Positions 62,466-64,000 of a DNA stretch of 64,000 bases are shown one piece after another. Both the position numbers and the translations under genes were made by a program. The notes beneath the pieces are model-generated. The model was not told the origin of the DNA. It worked only from the letters and a program-made list of their open reading frames with translations, and did no database searches. The number at the start of each line of letters is the position of its first letter. Positions within the stretch are counted from its first letter, which is position 1. Source of the stretch: Zhenhengia yiwuensis (lineage in GTDB: Bacteria > Bacillota > Clostridia > Lachnospirales > Cellulosilyticaceae); contig NZ_JACRSY010000011.1 of NCBI RefSeq assembly GCF_014384995.1, forward strand, positions 48,905 to 112,904, written 5' to 3'.

Positions 62466-63144
62466 TAGAGTCCCTCCCTGCTTGGTTAATAACAATAACA
62501 CGATTGATTCCTTCAACTTGCTTAATGCTTTGTATGATGTGATCAGGTACAGCATGATCTACTTCAAAAGTCATGGTAGCACCCATTCCTTTTTGGCTTC
62601 TTACGAGCTTCATAAAGGCTATATTAATCTTTTCTTCATAGAATAAAGCAGATATTTTAGCTACTGTTCCCGGAATATCATCATGACAGGTAATAATTGT
62701 CGGATATTCACCTGTAATTTGAACTTTGTTACCGTTGATTTCGTTAATTTCAACTAGTCCGCCACCAATAGAAGAGCCCAATACTTCCCATTTTATACCT
62801 TCGTTATCAGTGATTAAAAATTTAACCGTATTAGGGTGAACTTGACCTAAATCAGCAGGAACGAAATCTACTTTAATCCCTTGAACCTCTGCTAGTGCTA
62901 GTGCATCTTTAAGGCGAGGATCGTCAGGGTTCATGCCTAATATCCCAGCAACAAGTGCTCTATCTGTACCGTGGCCTTTATAGGTTTCTCTAAAAGAACC
63001 ATGTAAAAGGAAAGTAACTTCTTGAATAGGTTTATTAACTATTGTTTTTACGATCTTCCCAAGTCTAGCTGCTCCTGCTGTGTGTGAGGAGGAGGGACCA
63101 ATCATAATTGGGCCTAAAACGTCGAAAACTCCAATATTCGCCAT
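62452..63144 (-). CDS. sdaAB: L-serine dehydratase, iron-sulfur-dependent, beta subunit
   Basis: 230 residues from ATG 63144 (AAGGG 8 bases upstream; the ATG at 63153 touches the ribosome site). An N-terminal beta-subunit domain (VLGPIMIGPSSSHTAGAARL, HGSFRETYKGHGTDRALVAG) is followed by an ACT domain (TIITCHDDIPGTVAKISALF) that may bind serine. First gene of the operon with sdaAA and the EIIC-like permease. Confidence 0.95.
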   Translation of the reverse strand: MANIGVFDVLGPIMIGPSSSHTAGAARLGKIVKTIVNKPIQEVTFLLHGSFRETYKGHGTDRALVAGILGMNPDDPRLKDALALAEVQGIKVDFVPADLGQVHPNTVKFLITDNEGIKWEVLGSSIGGGLVEINEINGNKVQITGEYPTIITCHDDIPGTVAKISALFYEEKINIAFMKLVRSQKGMGATMTFEVDHAVPDHIIQSIKQVEGINRVIVINQAGRDSNENC

Positions 63145-63153
63145 ATAAAACAT

Positions 63154-64000
63154 CCCTTCTTAGTAAATTATTTTAAATATAGGTGTGTTTGTTAATAATT
63201 AGATTATAAAGCAGGGGGTAGGGGTATGTACAGTTTTTACAACCATATTCCATAATTTACATATCACAAGTATACATACTATATAAACTAGCAGGGTTAT
63301 TTTTGAACAAATTAAACATAATAGACAAATTACGATAGAAATCCGATAAATTTTTATCAGTATCATTGGAGGTTTTGTAAAAAATAAAGGCTAGAACCAA
63401 AATCCTAGCCCGAATAACTATTTACTTTAGAAAGTATTATGTTCATCCTATAAGAATATCAACTCAATTAATATCTATTCTAAATATCACCATATTTTTC
63501 CACAAAATCCTTATTGACTAAAAATAAGAGGCAAACTTATAGGCCACCTCTATGCAGCTCCCATAAAATTAGGAAGGTCATTAAGCTATATCCACTTAAT
63601 GAATTTGTATTCCTATGAATAGTAATCTCATTAGCCCAACACAATCATATAGCAGTGCACTAGAGTTCTAATTTAAAATAGGATATTCATGTAGCTTTTA
63701 TAGATAGTAAATACCAGCGTTGTATTGTTTATCAAATCCGTAGTACCTTAGTGAACTAGCCATTATGTATGAGGCAAGGTTTCCACAGTAAAGTAATAAG
63801 TTTAACTACAAAAATATTCTCTGAGGAAGGATCCTTGTCATGCACTTTTAGGTTAAATATATTCAAGTAAAAGATGATCACTGAATATTACGGGCTCAAA
63901 AATCCACCCTTTCACTTATAGATACCACTAATTCGTCACAATGATACCATCTTCAAAATTAAGATGTTTCATATAATAAAACCACTGATTCACGCTTGAA
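63154..64000. other. Gene-poor 847-bp end region
   Basis: No open frame of useful length or recognised domain. It holds the promoter region of sdaAB, a minus-strand hairpin with a T-rich tail (63389-63394 with 63405-63410), and a second T-tailed hairpin (63527-63531 with 63547-63551). These suggest that one or two minus-strand transcripts from the right end here. A 24-codon open stretch ending at 63928 might be the tail of a gene that enters from the right edge, but it is too short to support. Confidence 0.5.

Noticed and set aside
63928..64000. 24-codon stretch on the minus strand that reads NQWFYYMKHLNFEDGIIVTN at its end
   Set aside because: It could be the tail of a gene from the right, but an open stretch this short is expected by chance in AT-rich DNA.

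Overview
The window is low-GC DNA from an anaerobic Firmicute, most likely a gut or rumen clostridium of the Lachnospirales (Cellulosilyticum-like is a guess). The basis is the AT-rich intergenic DNA, AGGAGG-type ribosome sites, an M-box Mg riboswitch, oxygen-sensitive enzymes (4Fe-4S L-serine dehydratase, Cys-type sulfatase, QueG-like Fe-S protein), dockerin and cohesin-like domains, a bile-salt-hydrolase-type enzyme and many leaderless glycan hydrolases. Most genes lie on the minus strand. No phage, complete insertion sequence, CRISPR array, rRNA or tRNA was found.

Region 1 (0-8 kb) is a deoxysugar-to-propanediol locus: a DeoR regulator, a fuculose-phosphate-type aldolase, the B12 diol dehydratase large subunit and the start of the medium subunit (cut by the window edge), behind a three-gene ribose-type ABC importer. 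The aldolase tail and the medium-subunit head look like microcompartment targeting helices. Region 2 (8-13 kb) is a magnesium locus: M-box riboswitch, 31-codon leader ORF, MgtA-type P-ATPase and a response-regulator-like protein with half a receiver. It is followed by a fusion of a dead IS200-type transposase domain to a DUF3109 domain. A 45-bp promoter-containing element occurs at both ends of this block. Region 3 (13-28 kb) holds EcsC, an inositol-phosphatase-like enzyme, a thioredoxin and a PAS kinase in one likely operon, then a GH89 enzyme, a Suv3-type helicase broken by one in-frame stop, a GH18 enzyme, a membrane protein and a 1377-residue SF1 helicase.

Region 4 (28-41 kb) has a Na/Pi cotransporter, a QueG-like protein, a Crp/Fnr regulator divergent from a DUF3100 / small membrane protein / amidohydrolase / TSUP operon, a sulfatase, a LamG-domain remnant and an AraC-controlled flavin oxidoreductase. 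Region 5 (41-50 kb) has a leaderless GH31 enzyme carrying FN3, F5/8C, dockerin and cohesin-like domains, paired with a Gfo/Idh oxidoreductase and a divergent AraC regulator, then a secreted phosphodiester glycosidase. Region 6 (50-64 kb) has DUF454-YgbA behind Fur-like boxes, a roughly 470-nt unidentified structured RNA candidate, a deleted GNAT gene, a heterodimeric ABC exporter, a bile-salt-hydrolase/MFS operon, a MATE pump, an L-serine dehydratase operon with an EIIC-like permease, and an 850-bp gene-poor end.

The strongest candidates for something new are the structured RNA at 51.8-52.3 kb, the leader-ORF/alternating-stem module between the M-box and mgtA, the transposase-DUF3109 fusion, and the leaderless GH31 with both dockerin and cohesin-like domains.
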